DNA of 64,000 bases from Rhizoclosmatium globosum (taxonomy: Eukaryota > Chytridiomycota > Chytridiomycetes > Chytridiales > Chytriomycetaceae), in assembly GCA_002104985.1 (NCBI GenBank), contig MCGO01000007.1, forward strand, positions 372,001 to 436,000, written 5' to 3'. Below, piece by piece: positions 22,746 through 33,900 of the stretch; the stretch's first letter is position 1; the number at the start of each line of letters is the position of its first letter. The position numbers and the translations under genes were made by a program. The notes beneath the pieces were generated by a model. That model was not told the origin of the DNA. It was given only the letters and a program-made list of their open reading frames with translations, and did no database searches.

Positions 22746-24334
22746 TTGGATTTTGAGGCTTGACAGGGTTTCAGCGTTTGCTGCTGAGCACTTCCGTTCG
22801 TCACTCAGTTCCGCTTCAATCACAGTATTTTTAGAATTGGCCGTAGCAAGCGCATCGGTGGTTGATTCATATGTTTTGATAAGCTCGTTGTTATGCTCTT
22901 TCAGTGCGTTGTTTGTTGCCAAGACTTTCGCGTATTCAAGAAGTTCAGTTTGGTGGGTGGCAAGTTTTTTCGAGAGAGTGTCAATCTTTTGAGTTGCCAC
23001 GGCGAGTCCCTTTGTCAGTTCCTTGTTCATAACACGTAGTTCTTGTTTCTCGGCGTCAAAAGTGAGTTTCACGGTTTTTGGAAGTCTTGTTAATCTCTGA
23101 ACTTCAATCTCAAAGGTAGTGACCTTGACAGTATGGGCTTCTGAGAGTGATTTGACCTGGGAGGCACATGATTCGTTCAATTGATTCATTTCTGATTCAA
23201 GACGCCTGTATTCCTTGTCTTTGTCGGCAAGCTGGTCCTGGTAGTACTTGTCTAGCTTTGAAGTGATGGCGTACTCTGATGCCTCAAGGGCGGCGGCATT
23301 CTCAGTAGCGGAAATAGCTCTAATTTCGTCGATTTTGGTATGGAATTCCGTGGTAACCTTAGCAAGCAGCGCTTCATGAAGGGCAATGGCGGCCACAGTG
23401 CGAGAATGTTCTTGAGCGAGTTCCAATCTCGTGTTTTCTTGGTTTTCAATTTCTTGGTTGTGTGCAGCAGCAGTGTCGCGACAGATTCCGATTAGGTCTT
23501 GGTTGGCCTTTTCAAGTTCGGCCGAGTGGGAGTCCAATGCGTAGTACTTTGCAGACAATGCATCAAAATTGGTTTGGAGAGAGTTGGTTTGGTTGGCTGC
23601 GACGTTGTACTGTGCTGTAAGTTTGGCTTGGAACTCTGTGGTGACCTCAGAAAGTAGGGTTTCATGGTGAAGAGCAATGGCGGTAACAGTGCGGGAATGT
23701 TCCTGAAAGAGCTGCAATCTCTTGGTTTCTTGGTTTTCAATTTCTTGGTTGTGTGCAGCAGCAGTGTCGCGACAGATTCGGATCAGTTCTTGGTTGGTCG
23801 TTTCAAGTTCGGCCGAGTGGGAGTCCAATGCGGAGTACTTTGCAGACAATGCATCAAATTTAATCTGGAGAGAGTTGGAATAGTCGGTGGTCTTGTTGTG
23901 CTGTTCTGTAAATCTTTCCGTGACCTGGAGGATGGTGATGATGGCTGTCTCAAGTTCGGATACTACTGATTCGTGGCGACTTTTTTTAACAAGACCTACA
24001 AGAGAGAGAGTCTAAATGATTGAAGGAGTTAGTGTATTTGTGGAGTAAAGTTCAGCGATGTAATAGAGAGATTATTCACAGTAGCCTCCACGCAATCTTG
24101 GTTGAAACATAGTTGGGGACATTATCTGCACGACACGACTCATTACTCTCAATCCTTGGAACTAGTGAAGAAGAGCGGGCTGACTTCTTGCTGAATATAT
24201 TGGAAATCGTAACCCACACTCACTCTCTCAAAAAAGGTCAAAGAAGGAGTTGGAGACGCGCCGATTGGACTGGGAACTTTCATGATTTCAACGGCTTCTG
24301 GTCGGGACACAAAGGATCGAACAGCTGTGTACAT
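22584..24334 (-). CDS. Coiled-coil protein with internal tandem repeats, intact copy
   Basis: Two exons on the minus strand, 24224-24334 and 22584-24011 (212-nt intron, GTGAGT..TTAG), 512 aa. After a short N-terminal region ('RSFVSRPEAVEIMK'), residues from about 60 on are almost continuous heptad-like helix. Two ~95-residue direct repeats begin 'FDALSAKYSALDSHSAELE' and 'FDALSAKYYALDSHSAELE', each with 'ICRDTAAAHNQEIENQE' and 'EHSRTV.AIALH'. No catalytic motif, signal peptide or membrane span. Function unknown. At least two decayed copies exist in the window, so the locus duplicates readily. Confidence 0.8.
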
Positions 24335-24543
24335 AGTAGTGATTTTTGATTTGTTTTTCGTAAATCCCAAACAAGAAATAAATTTTGAACATATGAGCAG
24401 ATGCCAGGTGAATGAAGGAATATTATGAATATCGAGCAAGGATTTATGATGGATTTATCAGCCACACTTGTATCAGACACAACTTATGTGGCCCTTCAAA
24501 AGTAGCGCGACTTCAGACACACATTAAATCATTTCCCAAAAGC

Positions 24544-26144
24544 ATGGCCTCATCAATACTTTGGCTCGCGGCAGCTGCATTAGCTGTCCCAATAACGCGA
24601 AGCAACACTCCTGAAACCTCGACTTCAATCATTCAAATCAGTACTCCAAGCATCAACACAGCCTGCGATGGAACCAAAAACGTTCTTTCAAACAATCAAT
24701 GTATCCCTTGCGAAAAATATCTTGTCAATGGCGTGTCTGCCTCATATGGAACAGACGCATTCCGAATATACGGCTGCATCAGTCCGACGAAATGTCCCAA
24801 AGGTGGCTCATGGTCCGTCGCTTTGAACAAATGCAGCTGCCTTCCTGAACTCCAGTCTGGAATCCAACCGTCCAAGAATGCATCTCAGCAACAACGTCTA
24901 CCGAGCAAGCCCTCGAAACTCCGACCCAACTTCAACCAACGGCACCCATCCAACCTACCCTCCCCTTCATAAACACAATCTGCGATGGAACCAAGAACAT
25001 CCAATCAGAAGGCCGCTGCATACCCTGCGACCAATACCAATACAAAGGACTCCCCGCCACAAACGGTACAGACGCGTTTGGAGCCTACGGCTGCATCAGC
25101 CCTTTCCAATGTCCACCCGGCGGATCCTGGTCTGTCTCTGAAAACAGGTGCAAATGCCTCCCTGAAACACCGCTCTGGAACCCTACTTTTAACGTCTGTG
25201 GCTCACCCAACAAAGTCACGTATGATGCGTACCCGGCAGCACAAGTTCCTGAGTACCCGGCTCGGAAAGTTGTGTATATTGATAATGCGAATTATGTTCC
25301 GACTGGATTTGACTTGTCGGTTCCTGGGTATGCTGACAACGCGTATAATGTTATTATGCTGGCGTTTTGGTTGGATAACGGTGGACCTTGGGATGTTTTG
25401 AGGGGATGGACACAGTTGGATCCTGATACTCGTCAGTCGTATCTTGATGCGTATCACAAGGCTGGTAAAATTGTGCTCGTCAGGTATGGCATTTTTCAAT
25501 GAATTTAATGTGTTCTAACGTCTCGTTTCAGTGCCTTCGGAGCTACAGAATGGCCAACCCGTGATGGTATCGACCCCATTACAAGTGCTAACAGGATTGC
25601 TGACTTTGTAATTCAATTCGGTCTGGATGGAGTTGACGTCGATTATGAAGATTCGGACGCCTTCAACGCTGGTACTGCAGAACAATGGCTCATCACATAC
25701 ACAAAAACTCTTCGCCTTCGCCTCCCAGCATCTCGCTACACTATAAGTCACGCGCCACAAGCACCTTACTTCTTCCCAAACTCATACCCAGGCGGCGGAT
25801 ACCTAGCTGTTCATAAAGCCGTTGGAGGAATGATTGACTTCTATAATGTTCAATTCTATAACCAAGGCTCATTATCATATGATACGTGTCAATCATTGTT
25901 CTATGACGCTCAAGGATCAAGTGTGTTTGAAATTGCGCGAAATGGAGTTCCGTTGAACAAGATTGTTGTTGGAAAGCCCATAACTCATCAAGGAGCTGTA
26001 AACAGTGGGTACATGGATCCGTGGAAATTGGCTGCGTGTATACCAGATGCAAAAGCAAAGGGTTGGAGTGGTGGCGTGATGGGTTGGCAATATTCCCTCG
26101 ATCCCTCATTTCAATGGATATCAGCAGTTAGTTCTCAACTTTAG
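24544..26144 (+). CDS. Secreted GH18 chitinase with two Cys-rich modules (copy A)
   Basis: Exons 24544-25483 and 25532-26144 (48-nt intron within 'LVSAFG'). Signal peptide 'MASSILWLAAAALAVP'. Two ~65-residue cysteine modules follow, each of the form 'CDGTKN..(6).C.PC..Y..NG..A..GTDAF..YGCISP..CP.GGSWSV..N.C.CLPE'. Then comes the GH18 barrel with catalytic 'GLDGVDVDYED' (D-G-x-D-x-D-x-E), 'SHAPQAPYF' and 'MGWQYSLDPS'. It should hydrolyse chitin or related beta-1,4-GlcNAc polymers outside the cell. The first module and the rest are in different frames: one A appears missing at 24848 (expected GAAACTCC). The Cys module probably binds substrate (inferred). Confidence 0.88.
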
Positions 26145-26894
26145 ATAGTTCCCACTCCTTTGTTTTCTCTTTGAGCCTCATATTCATAAATTATCTTGCA
26201 TTTTCTTCATTTTCTAGTTGACAAATCTTCACCAAAACCTCTTGGTAAATCCTGCTACTGACATCAACAAGACTGCTCTTACCCTCCAAGATCCTCTTTA
26301 GTTTCTTATAATGTGGGCATAAGGATTACAGTGATTGCGCGAGCTCTGTGAGGAATTTTGATCGGTAGCCTCTGACAAACTCAACCGACAATTCGCCTTT
26401 GAAAATCCTACTTTGATGCAGAAATTCTCCCTTGATCGAAAATGAATATTTGGTACATAAGCCAATAATATTCGACAGAATTGCTGCTCGTAAGTTGGTA
26501 CGCTGTTAACAATTTTAGTGCAATCCGTTTTAGAGTTGGTAAATCTGGATCGACAAAACCGATACAACCGAATAAAGGCGAAAAAACTTCTTATCGTCAG
26601 AAGTGCTTTTCAAAAGTGTGTCTGAGCTGCTGTGTCTAATTAGTAGGCATGCATCAATTGACATCAATCCACCATTGATTCTTGCCTATTTCTGATGTTG
26701 AGGAGTTTAAACGTTTAAAGACATTTAAATTGCTTGGACGGTCTGGGTTATGTCTGATAAGAGTTCGCCAAGCCCAAACGTGCCAGCTTAGGGTTTTCCG
26801 CTCAACAAAATCTCTTTGACAATCCCAGACAACGCAAGGGCAGTGATCAAACTCCTGCCAATCCCTCTTGTACTCAAGCAATCAATCTATTTAC
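26145..26894. other. Intergenic, no gene seen
   Basis: AT-rich spacer between the tandem GH18 genes. Short open frames on the minus strand (26298-26567) show no motif. The promoter of the second GH18 gene must lie here, but no element is recognisable. Confidence 0.5.
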
Positions 26895-28442
26895 ATGACC
26901 TCATTGCACATCCTCATCCTCATTGCTGCCCTCAATTGCTCCGCACTTCCACTATCAAACTCCTCAAGCCCACCTTCACACCTCAAGCGTGCTGTCCCAT
27001 CATGTGACGGAACAAAGAACATCTGGTCTGAAGGCACTTGCACGCCTTGCGAATTGTACACAACAAACGGCGTGAAAGCATGGTTTGGGACAGATGCGTT
27101 CAAGACGTTTGGGTGCATAAGTCCTACACTTGTCCACCGGGAGGGTCTTGGTCTGTGTCTGAAAACGCGTGTGCTTGTTTGGACGGTAAACGGTGGGATT
27201 CTGGGTTGCAGCAGTGTGTGTCTGAAGGGACAGTGACAGCCTCAACAGCCACAAATACCGACACCGACGTCTGTGTCTATTCAAACGCAACTACCACAAC
27301 AAGAAATTGTGATAAATACAATATGCAGCGGCATCAAAAATGTTATTCAGACGGCAAATGCATTCCTTGTGCAGAATATGAATACAACGGGAAATCGGCA
27401 AGCTTTTCAACAGACGCGTTCGGGACATACGGTTGCATATCTCCGTACAGCTGTCCAACAGGCGGCTCTTGGTCAGTTCTTGAAAACAAGTGTCGATGTC
27501 TGCCTGATACGCCATTCTGGAATGATAATGCGTGTTCCACAGAAGCTCAACCTGCCGGAATCGCGCCAACGAATCCAAGTGGGTCAGGAGAAACACGACG
27601 TGTAGTATATATTGACGCGCCATATGACCATGTACCAACTGGATTTGAACTGTCAGTACCAGGATATGCTGACAATGCGTACAACATAATTGTTCTGGCA
27701 TTTGGTTGGATACTGGTGGAGCATGGGATGTCTTGAATGGATGGACACAGTTGAGTGATGACACTCGGCAAGAGTATTTGAAAGCCTATCATAATGCAGG
27801 AAAGAAACTGCTTGTGAGCGCATTTGGAGCTTCTGAGTGGCCAACGACTGCTGGTGTAGATCCTGCTGTTAGTGCAAACAACGTCGCTGACTTTGTCATA
27901 AAGTGGGGATTTGATGGCGTTGACTTGGATTATGAGGATTCTGGTGCTTTTAGTGCTGGACAGCAGAGCAGTGGTTGATAACTTATACAAGAGTCTTACG
28001 TCAGCGGCTACCAAGTCCTCAATATATCGTCAGTCATGCACCGCAAGCGCCATATTTCTTTGCTGGTGTGTATTCTGGAGGCGGATATCTTGCCATCCAT
28101 CAAGCAGTTGGAGACCTCATTGATTTCTACAATGTACAATATTATAACCAAGGATCGGCATCTTACGATACTTGTGAAACGTTATTTTATCAAGCTGGAG
28201 CTTGGGCTGCAGGCTCAAGCGTTTTTGAAATTGCGGCCGCCGGCGTTCCTCTCAATAAGATAGTGGTTGGAAAGCCTATAACTCCACAGGGAGCTGCAAA
28301 TACTGGGTATATGGATGCGTATTCTTTGGCGGCGTGCTTTCCAGAAGCAAAAGCAAAAGGGTGGAATGGAGGAGTGATGGGATGGCAATATTCTCTGGAT
28401 CCATCCTTCAATTGGATATCTGTTTTGAGTGCCTCTTTGTAA
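26895..28442 (+). CDS. Secreted GH18 chitinase with two Cys-rich modules (copy B), multiply frameshifted
   Basis: Same architecture as copy A: signal peptide 'MTSLHILILIAALNCSALP', two modules ('CDGTKNIWSEGTCTPCELY' and 'CSGIKNV..DGKCIPCAEY'), GH18 with 'GFDGVDLDYED' and 'MGWQYSLDPSFNWIS'. No intron at the copy A position. The frame breaks near 27124 (T missing in CCTTAC), about 27235 (one extra base), about 27335, 27700 (TTTT read as TTT) and 27965 (GGAACA read as GGACA). The codons between breaks are well conserved, so it is either a very young pseudogene or an intact gene with assembly errors. Confidence 0.75.
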
Positions 28443-28484
28443 GATAATTTGATAAATAGAGTTTCTCCAAGCAGAGATTGCGTG

Positions 28485-29825
28485 ATGGATGCATTTGATT
28501 GCACAAACAATGTCATGTCGCTTGAGAACCTTCTTGCGTCCCCACTGATCACTGTCCTCCGCCACGATCGACGGGCCCAATTCTCCGCCGGGCTTTGTAT
28601 TGGACTGATCGCAATTCAGCAAATTGGGTATTCGAAGCGGCGATCGCCGGTGCGCGGCCTTGTCCACTTTTGGGTCGTTGATGTTCCGCGGGCCGTTGTT
28701 GCGGCGTTCGCGCGACCGGCGTCGCAGTTTGGACTGGTTCGAATCGCGCGCACGTTTTACATTCGATGGCTCTTTGGCGGCAAAACAGAGGACGTGCGTG
28801 CGATGCTCAACACGGCGAACGAGAAGGAACTCGAAACACAAACGAAAAAGGGTTTGAAGGTTGTCGAAGTGTGCGAAGACTTTGAAGGAGGAACTGTCAA
28901 AGGCCGCTGGTTCATCCACGACGAGATCATGCGCGAAAACACTATTTGTCTGCTGTGGTTCCACGGCGGCGGCTATGTCTTCCAGAATGCCGCGAACGGC
29001 GCTGCCCATCACTATGAACTGCTCAAGGAATTCAACAACTCGCCTCTTGCCTTTGATGAGGCCGATCCCGCAAAGAAAAGCCGCCGTCTTGTCATCTTTT
29101 CGCTTGAATACTCCTTGCACCAGAGGATAAGTTCCCTACCCAACTCTTGGAAGCTGTTGCCGCCTATCAATGGCTTGTGTCTGTCAAATCTGTAAAAAAG
29201 TTGGTAGTTGGCGGCGATTCCGCCGGTGCCCACTTGGCTATTGCTCTCATGAACGCTATCACTACTCGGCTTCAACACGTTCCTGTTAAACCGATCGCGT
29301 CTGTTCTGATGGCTCCATGGGTAAATCCTTTTTTGAAGGAGTTTCCCAAAGGAACCTTGACACTTTCACACCAAGGAATGCAAAGATATTTTCTGGTACG
29401 TTAGATGGACGGTATCACAAATATTTAGTGAAGCTAGTCCGGCTATAGTTATATTCTAACTGTCAAGCTATAGATGCAAGTTTCCGTGCTCCATTCGATT
29501 ACTGCGACTTTACCAACAACAAGACAGCGATTCACACGGCGGAAAAAGGGACTCTCGTCATTTATGGAAGCATTGAGATTATTGTTGATTCAATTCGTTC
29601 ATTTGTGGCACGCTTGCGAAACCAGAATACTGTTGGACTTGAAGTCTACGAGTATCCCAACGAAATGCACTGTTTCAAGTATGTTCCGTTTCTTTTCTGA
29701 ATATTTGATGGCTTTGTAGGGTTTCTAACACTGGTGTGTTCATCCATAGCAAACATAATCCCATCAGTGGAAATGGACGCGATGCACTTGTTAAGACAGC
29801 AGCCTTCTTACACAAGCTGTTTTAA
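28485..29825 (+). CDS. Alpha/beta hydrolase (esterase/lipase, HSL-like)
   Basis: Exons 28485-29395, 29474-29678, 29750-29825. Oxyanion motif 'FHGGGYVF'. Nucleophile elbow 'GGDSAGAHLA'. Candidate catalytic His in 'YPNEMHCF'. An N-terminal region of about 100 residues contains hydrophobic stretches, suggesting membrane association. Two single-base losses are needed: G missing near 29119 ('EYSL' then 'APEDKFPTQLLEAVAAYQWL') and T missing near 29390, which restores the splice phase to 'DASFRAPFDY'. It begins 42 bp after the GH18 copy B stop and is convergent with the next gene. Substrate unknown. Confidence 0.8.
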
Positions 29826-29932
29826 AGTTCAAAGCAAGAAGCTCCAGAATTCGTATGAAATTATTGCATGATGTCAATCAGCACAAGAGGAATTATTAAA
29901 TAAACAGCTTATAGAACCCAAATTACTTGCCT

Positions 29933-30859
29933 TTATAAATAATTATCACCATAATTGAACCAGTAACGGAATATCAATTGTGTATAATCGAATTCAATCT
30001 CATAACCCCCGAAACTAACCACCACTTGTGTTTCCGCCGTAACAAGAGCTTGTCTAAATACAAATCCCATCAGAATACACAAGAAATAGGCTAATGTACT
30101 TACCCGGTCGTCACCACTTCCGTAAACGACAACAAAACATCAACCGCAACCAGCAACGAAACTGTAATATCCGACGAAACAGAACCACCCGCTGGAATCC
30201 TCATACCCCCTCCGCAAACCTCGCATCCACTGACGAGATCGGGTTTCCCTTATAAAGACACGATCCGCGAATATGGTTCACGTCCACTTCACATTGAAAC
30301 GGATTCGCGAGTGTGATTGTCCCCGAGACTGTCAGATAGAAAGGATTTAGGTACGCCATTTTCGCTACGACTTGGTTCACGATTTTGGTGGATGCGCGCG
30401 GGATTGTGAGGGATGTTGAAGGTGGGAGGGTTGATGTGTTTTGGTGCGGTGTCAATTCAATGTCGATCGTTTGACCTTGTGGGTAAATTCATTGTTTTGG
30501 GGGGTTTTAGTGTTGTTGATAGAGAGAGAGGTGTGGGTTCTGTCCTGACCTGCTCCGAACTGAGTTACGAGTTGTCGAGTTGATTGGATGGCATCGACGT
30601 TGTCAGGATCGGGAAACACATCAATCAAGAGCATTCGCTCGTTCTCTCCTGCTGCGATTGGCCAGAGTTGTGGGATTGTGGCTGTTCCAACTCGATGTCC
30701 TTCAAACAAAACGTCAAACGACGCATCGAGTTGGTTGACAGGTGCAGTTATCGGTTCTTCGGAATCAACAAGCAAGTCGACTTCAACTCGTATTCCTGTG
30801 GAAGGAGAGCCAGACACAATGCGGGGAACAAGAACAGCTCGAATTGTTGCAGGAAACAT
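29933..30859 (-). CDS. Hypothetical beta-sandwich-like protein
   Basis: Exons 30550-30859, 30104-30475, 29933-30053 on the minus strand. One G is missing in a G run near 30205, joining 'DARFAEG' to 'GMRIPAGGSVSSDITVSL'. The body alternates short hydrophobic strands ('FYLTVSGTITLANPFQCEV', 'QVVVSFGGYEIEFDYTQ'), reminiscent of LEA14/DUF3712-type beta-sandwich domains; that family call is a guess. A conserved-looking block reads 'FEGHRVGTATIPQLWPIAAG'. No signal peptide at the chosen start. Only 77 bp separate it from the stop of WDR7. Confidence 0.55.
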
Positions 30860-30936
30860 TTCTTTGAAATCAGAATCCAAACCAAGGGTTTATAACGTAT
30901 ACACAAAAGAAAAGGAAAGATCCAGGTAAGAGTTCA

Positions 30937-33900
30937 TTAGACAGTAAAGACCAACTTGATCTCATCGGTGCTATGGAGCTTCACGCTTCTTTCTCCAAGC
31001 CATTCGAATTTCACCTCAAAGTTTGCCATACCATTCGGTTCTATCAAACGTTTTGTTAGCCCTCTATCAAAGTATCAAGAAAAATCTCACTCTGCTCTGG
31101 ACCAACGCTGAATTCTCTGAAACTCTTCATGTGCCCAGCCTTGGACGTCGAACCAGGTGAACCACCTCCGAACGCGACGGCAAGTGTATTCAAGAATCCA
31201 GAAGCCAGCTGGTAGAACCGCACACAATTTTCTTCATAACTGAATGTGACACTCATTTTCCCATCTGGAGAAAAGGCAACAGCTGTGACTGGTTTCGTGT
31301 GTCCCTTTGAAAGACGTAAGATCATTTGATTCAAGGAAGGAAATCAAACCCTACCTCCAAAACCTGTCCTTTTGTCGCTGTCTTTAAATCATACACAACA
31401 GTCAACCCATCCAAACTACCAACCAACAACTTTTGCGAACCATGATGAAACGCAACATTCGGGAAACTCTTGACCAACTCCGCGAAATTCGACGTAACAA
31501 TCGTTTGCACCGCCTCACGCATCCCACTGACATTCGGATCCAGGCATTTAACCATAGCTTCTACAATCCTTGGAACGTGTGGGTATAACAGGTTCGGTTT
31601 CTTTGCGATAAACATTCCAAGGAGTTTGAGACCGCCCACGCGTTCTGCAAGAACCTTGGAGCTCACAAAGTCGTTTGTTACTGTTGAAATAAAGAGTGCG
31701 GGGTTGATTGATGCGATTTGAACAACAGCTTGACGAGAAATCATTACGAGGGCAGAGTTTGGAACATTGAGGCCTCCAGCACCTGTTGAGAGTTCTCGAG
31801 ACGGTGTTCCTGGATTCGATGGTGATTGAAGACCCGTTGTGTAAATGATGGTTTTGAGAACATTGGGTGCATTGAGATGTGGTTCCCAAGTTTTGAAACC
31901 GCGACCAAGAAGTTCAACTGCCATCATTCTGTGTGGAGTGCGAATGTCTTCCTTCAATAAAATGTCGAGAGATTCGGCAACGTCTTTTACAAGTCTAATA
32001 CTTTTGTTTTAGACAAATTACGATTATATCAGGAAGACTTACCTTATGGGAAGCAGCGACGCATCCTCGCAACCAAATATCCCATAATACTGCTGCCCTC
32101 AAATTGACTTTCGTGGGCTTTTTGGCAGGTCCAGTCGCGGTTGGTACTTTCGAAAGAGTCGTCAATTAGCCAGTTGCACTAACGCTACAGCAAACTCACA
32201 AAAGCTTCTCCAATAATCAATGATGACAGTTCGTTCCGCTGGCTCTATACTTTTCAAAGTCGCACTGAAAATAGTCCTCGATGCTTGCTGAACGTCAGAA
32301 ATCTGATCCTGCCAATACTTTGCCAAGAATGCAAAAGATGGAAACTGGAATTGCGATAGAGATGCTGACGTTTTCGGAGACATGCTGCAAAACTTTGAGA
32401 TGATTCCTGATACATCTTGTTCATATTCTGAGGAAAACAAAAATGAGTTGTGACCCCCAATCGAAACTAACACACCTTTCTTCAACGATATAGTTCGTAG
32501 CAAGGACACAATCTGTAACATTCTGGAAGCAGACATTGTTGGCGACAAGCACCATTCTCCAGCTCCTTGAGATCCCTTCACGGGGATAGGTACTGAAATG
32601 TAACCATTTGCTCTAAAGTTGAACCATCAAATTGACAGTTTGACCAAAAAGAAATACAAACCCGCGATTTCCAACAACGACACCAGGTGCAGGAACTCCC
32701 AACTCCAAAGCATTCTGACACACAGTGTCCACGTCCTGATCAAGGCCCCACGACATTGAAGCACTTAAAACAGCTCGAACCAAGTCTTTATCGCCAAATA
32801 CACGTGGTTTAGGCGACACGATAGTCGGAGTTTGCAAGGGAACAGGTGGCTCTACAGGCTGTCCAGTTGGAGACCGTGATCGTCCAGATTGTGGACGTAT
32901 TGATGGAGAGTTTGGAGCCGATCCCATTGAAGTGCTGTTTGATCCTACGCGTTGGCGACTAGAGCTCTTGAATAGGAAGGGACTCCAAGGGATTTTGAAG
33001 GAGACTCGGCCAGAGATTCTTCAATTGTGGCCGGCTTGTTTTGAATCTCTCTTCGAGTATGCGGGGGAGTTGTTGGAGGAGTGAGAGAGTATTGCCCACC
33101 ATACACATCGTTGATGAATCGCTTCAGGTTCACAAGGAGGACAAACATGATTGGATTTCCTGCGAAGAATTTAGAAATCAGTTTAAAGCATAGAACATAT
33201 CCATACTGTTAAATCCAGCCGTAATTGGAAACGCTGAGAAAGTTTGCTTTGTATTCGCACTCATATAGTCCTGGCTATAATCCGCGAGAACCAATGAACA
33301 ATCACAACAAGAAATGATATCTGCTGCCATATCTCCCTCTTCGATACGGTCCAGATGGCAGTTTTGAGCTGTAGTCTTGTGAGCATGATAAATCTCAGAA
33401 ATTCACAAGACGCACCTGCCACACGTATACAGTCCCTTCATAATTTGAGCATTGTACAACAAGAGTTTCTTCCAATGATCGCCAGTGAAGTGCCGAAACA
33501 CCGTGGCTGTGACCAGTGAGAATATAATTGCTTATGAAATAAGGAGTTGATTAACGAAAAAACTTGAAGGATGATATGTATCAACTCACGTTTGTAGTTT
33601 ATCCAAATCAATTACTGCGATAGACTCGTCTTCTGCGACTGATATTATCCCATGTCTCATTTTCATTCCGCAGTCATTCGGAACAGGAGCAAACGTTTTT
33701 ACACAGCGAGAGTGGCATACAAGAGACGTCAACAACGTTCCAGCCCTAGCGAAAAGTGTTTAAGATTCACGACCAGAAGAAACACCTGCAACTTACTCCA
33801 AATCCCAAATCTTGACCATCTGATCTGACCCTCCACTAATGAGATAATTCTTTCCACCAGTTGCGCGATAATCTGATTGGTATAATGCCCGTACAGGACC

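Noticed and set aside
22741..22992. Plus-strand frame across the coiled-coil gene
   Set aside because: Antisense shadow of the heptad-repeat exon.
26895..28442. Programmed ribosomal frameshifting in GH18 copy B
   Set aside because: Five shifts in one gene at unrelated sequences, mostly minus-one in homopolymers, are better explained by sequence errors or decay.
28215..29120. 301-codon minus-strand open frame
   Set aside because: Antisense of GH18 copy B and the alpha/beta hydrolase, which have catalytic motifs on the plus strand.
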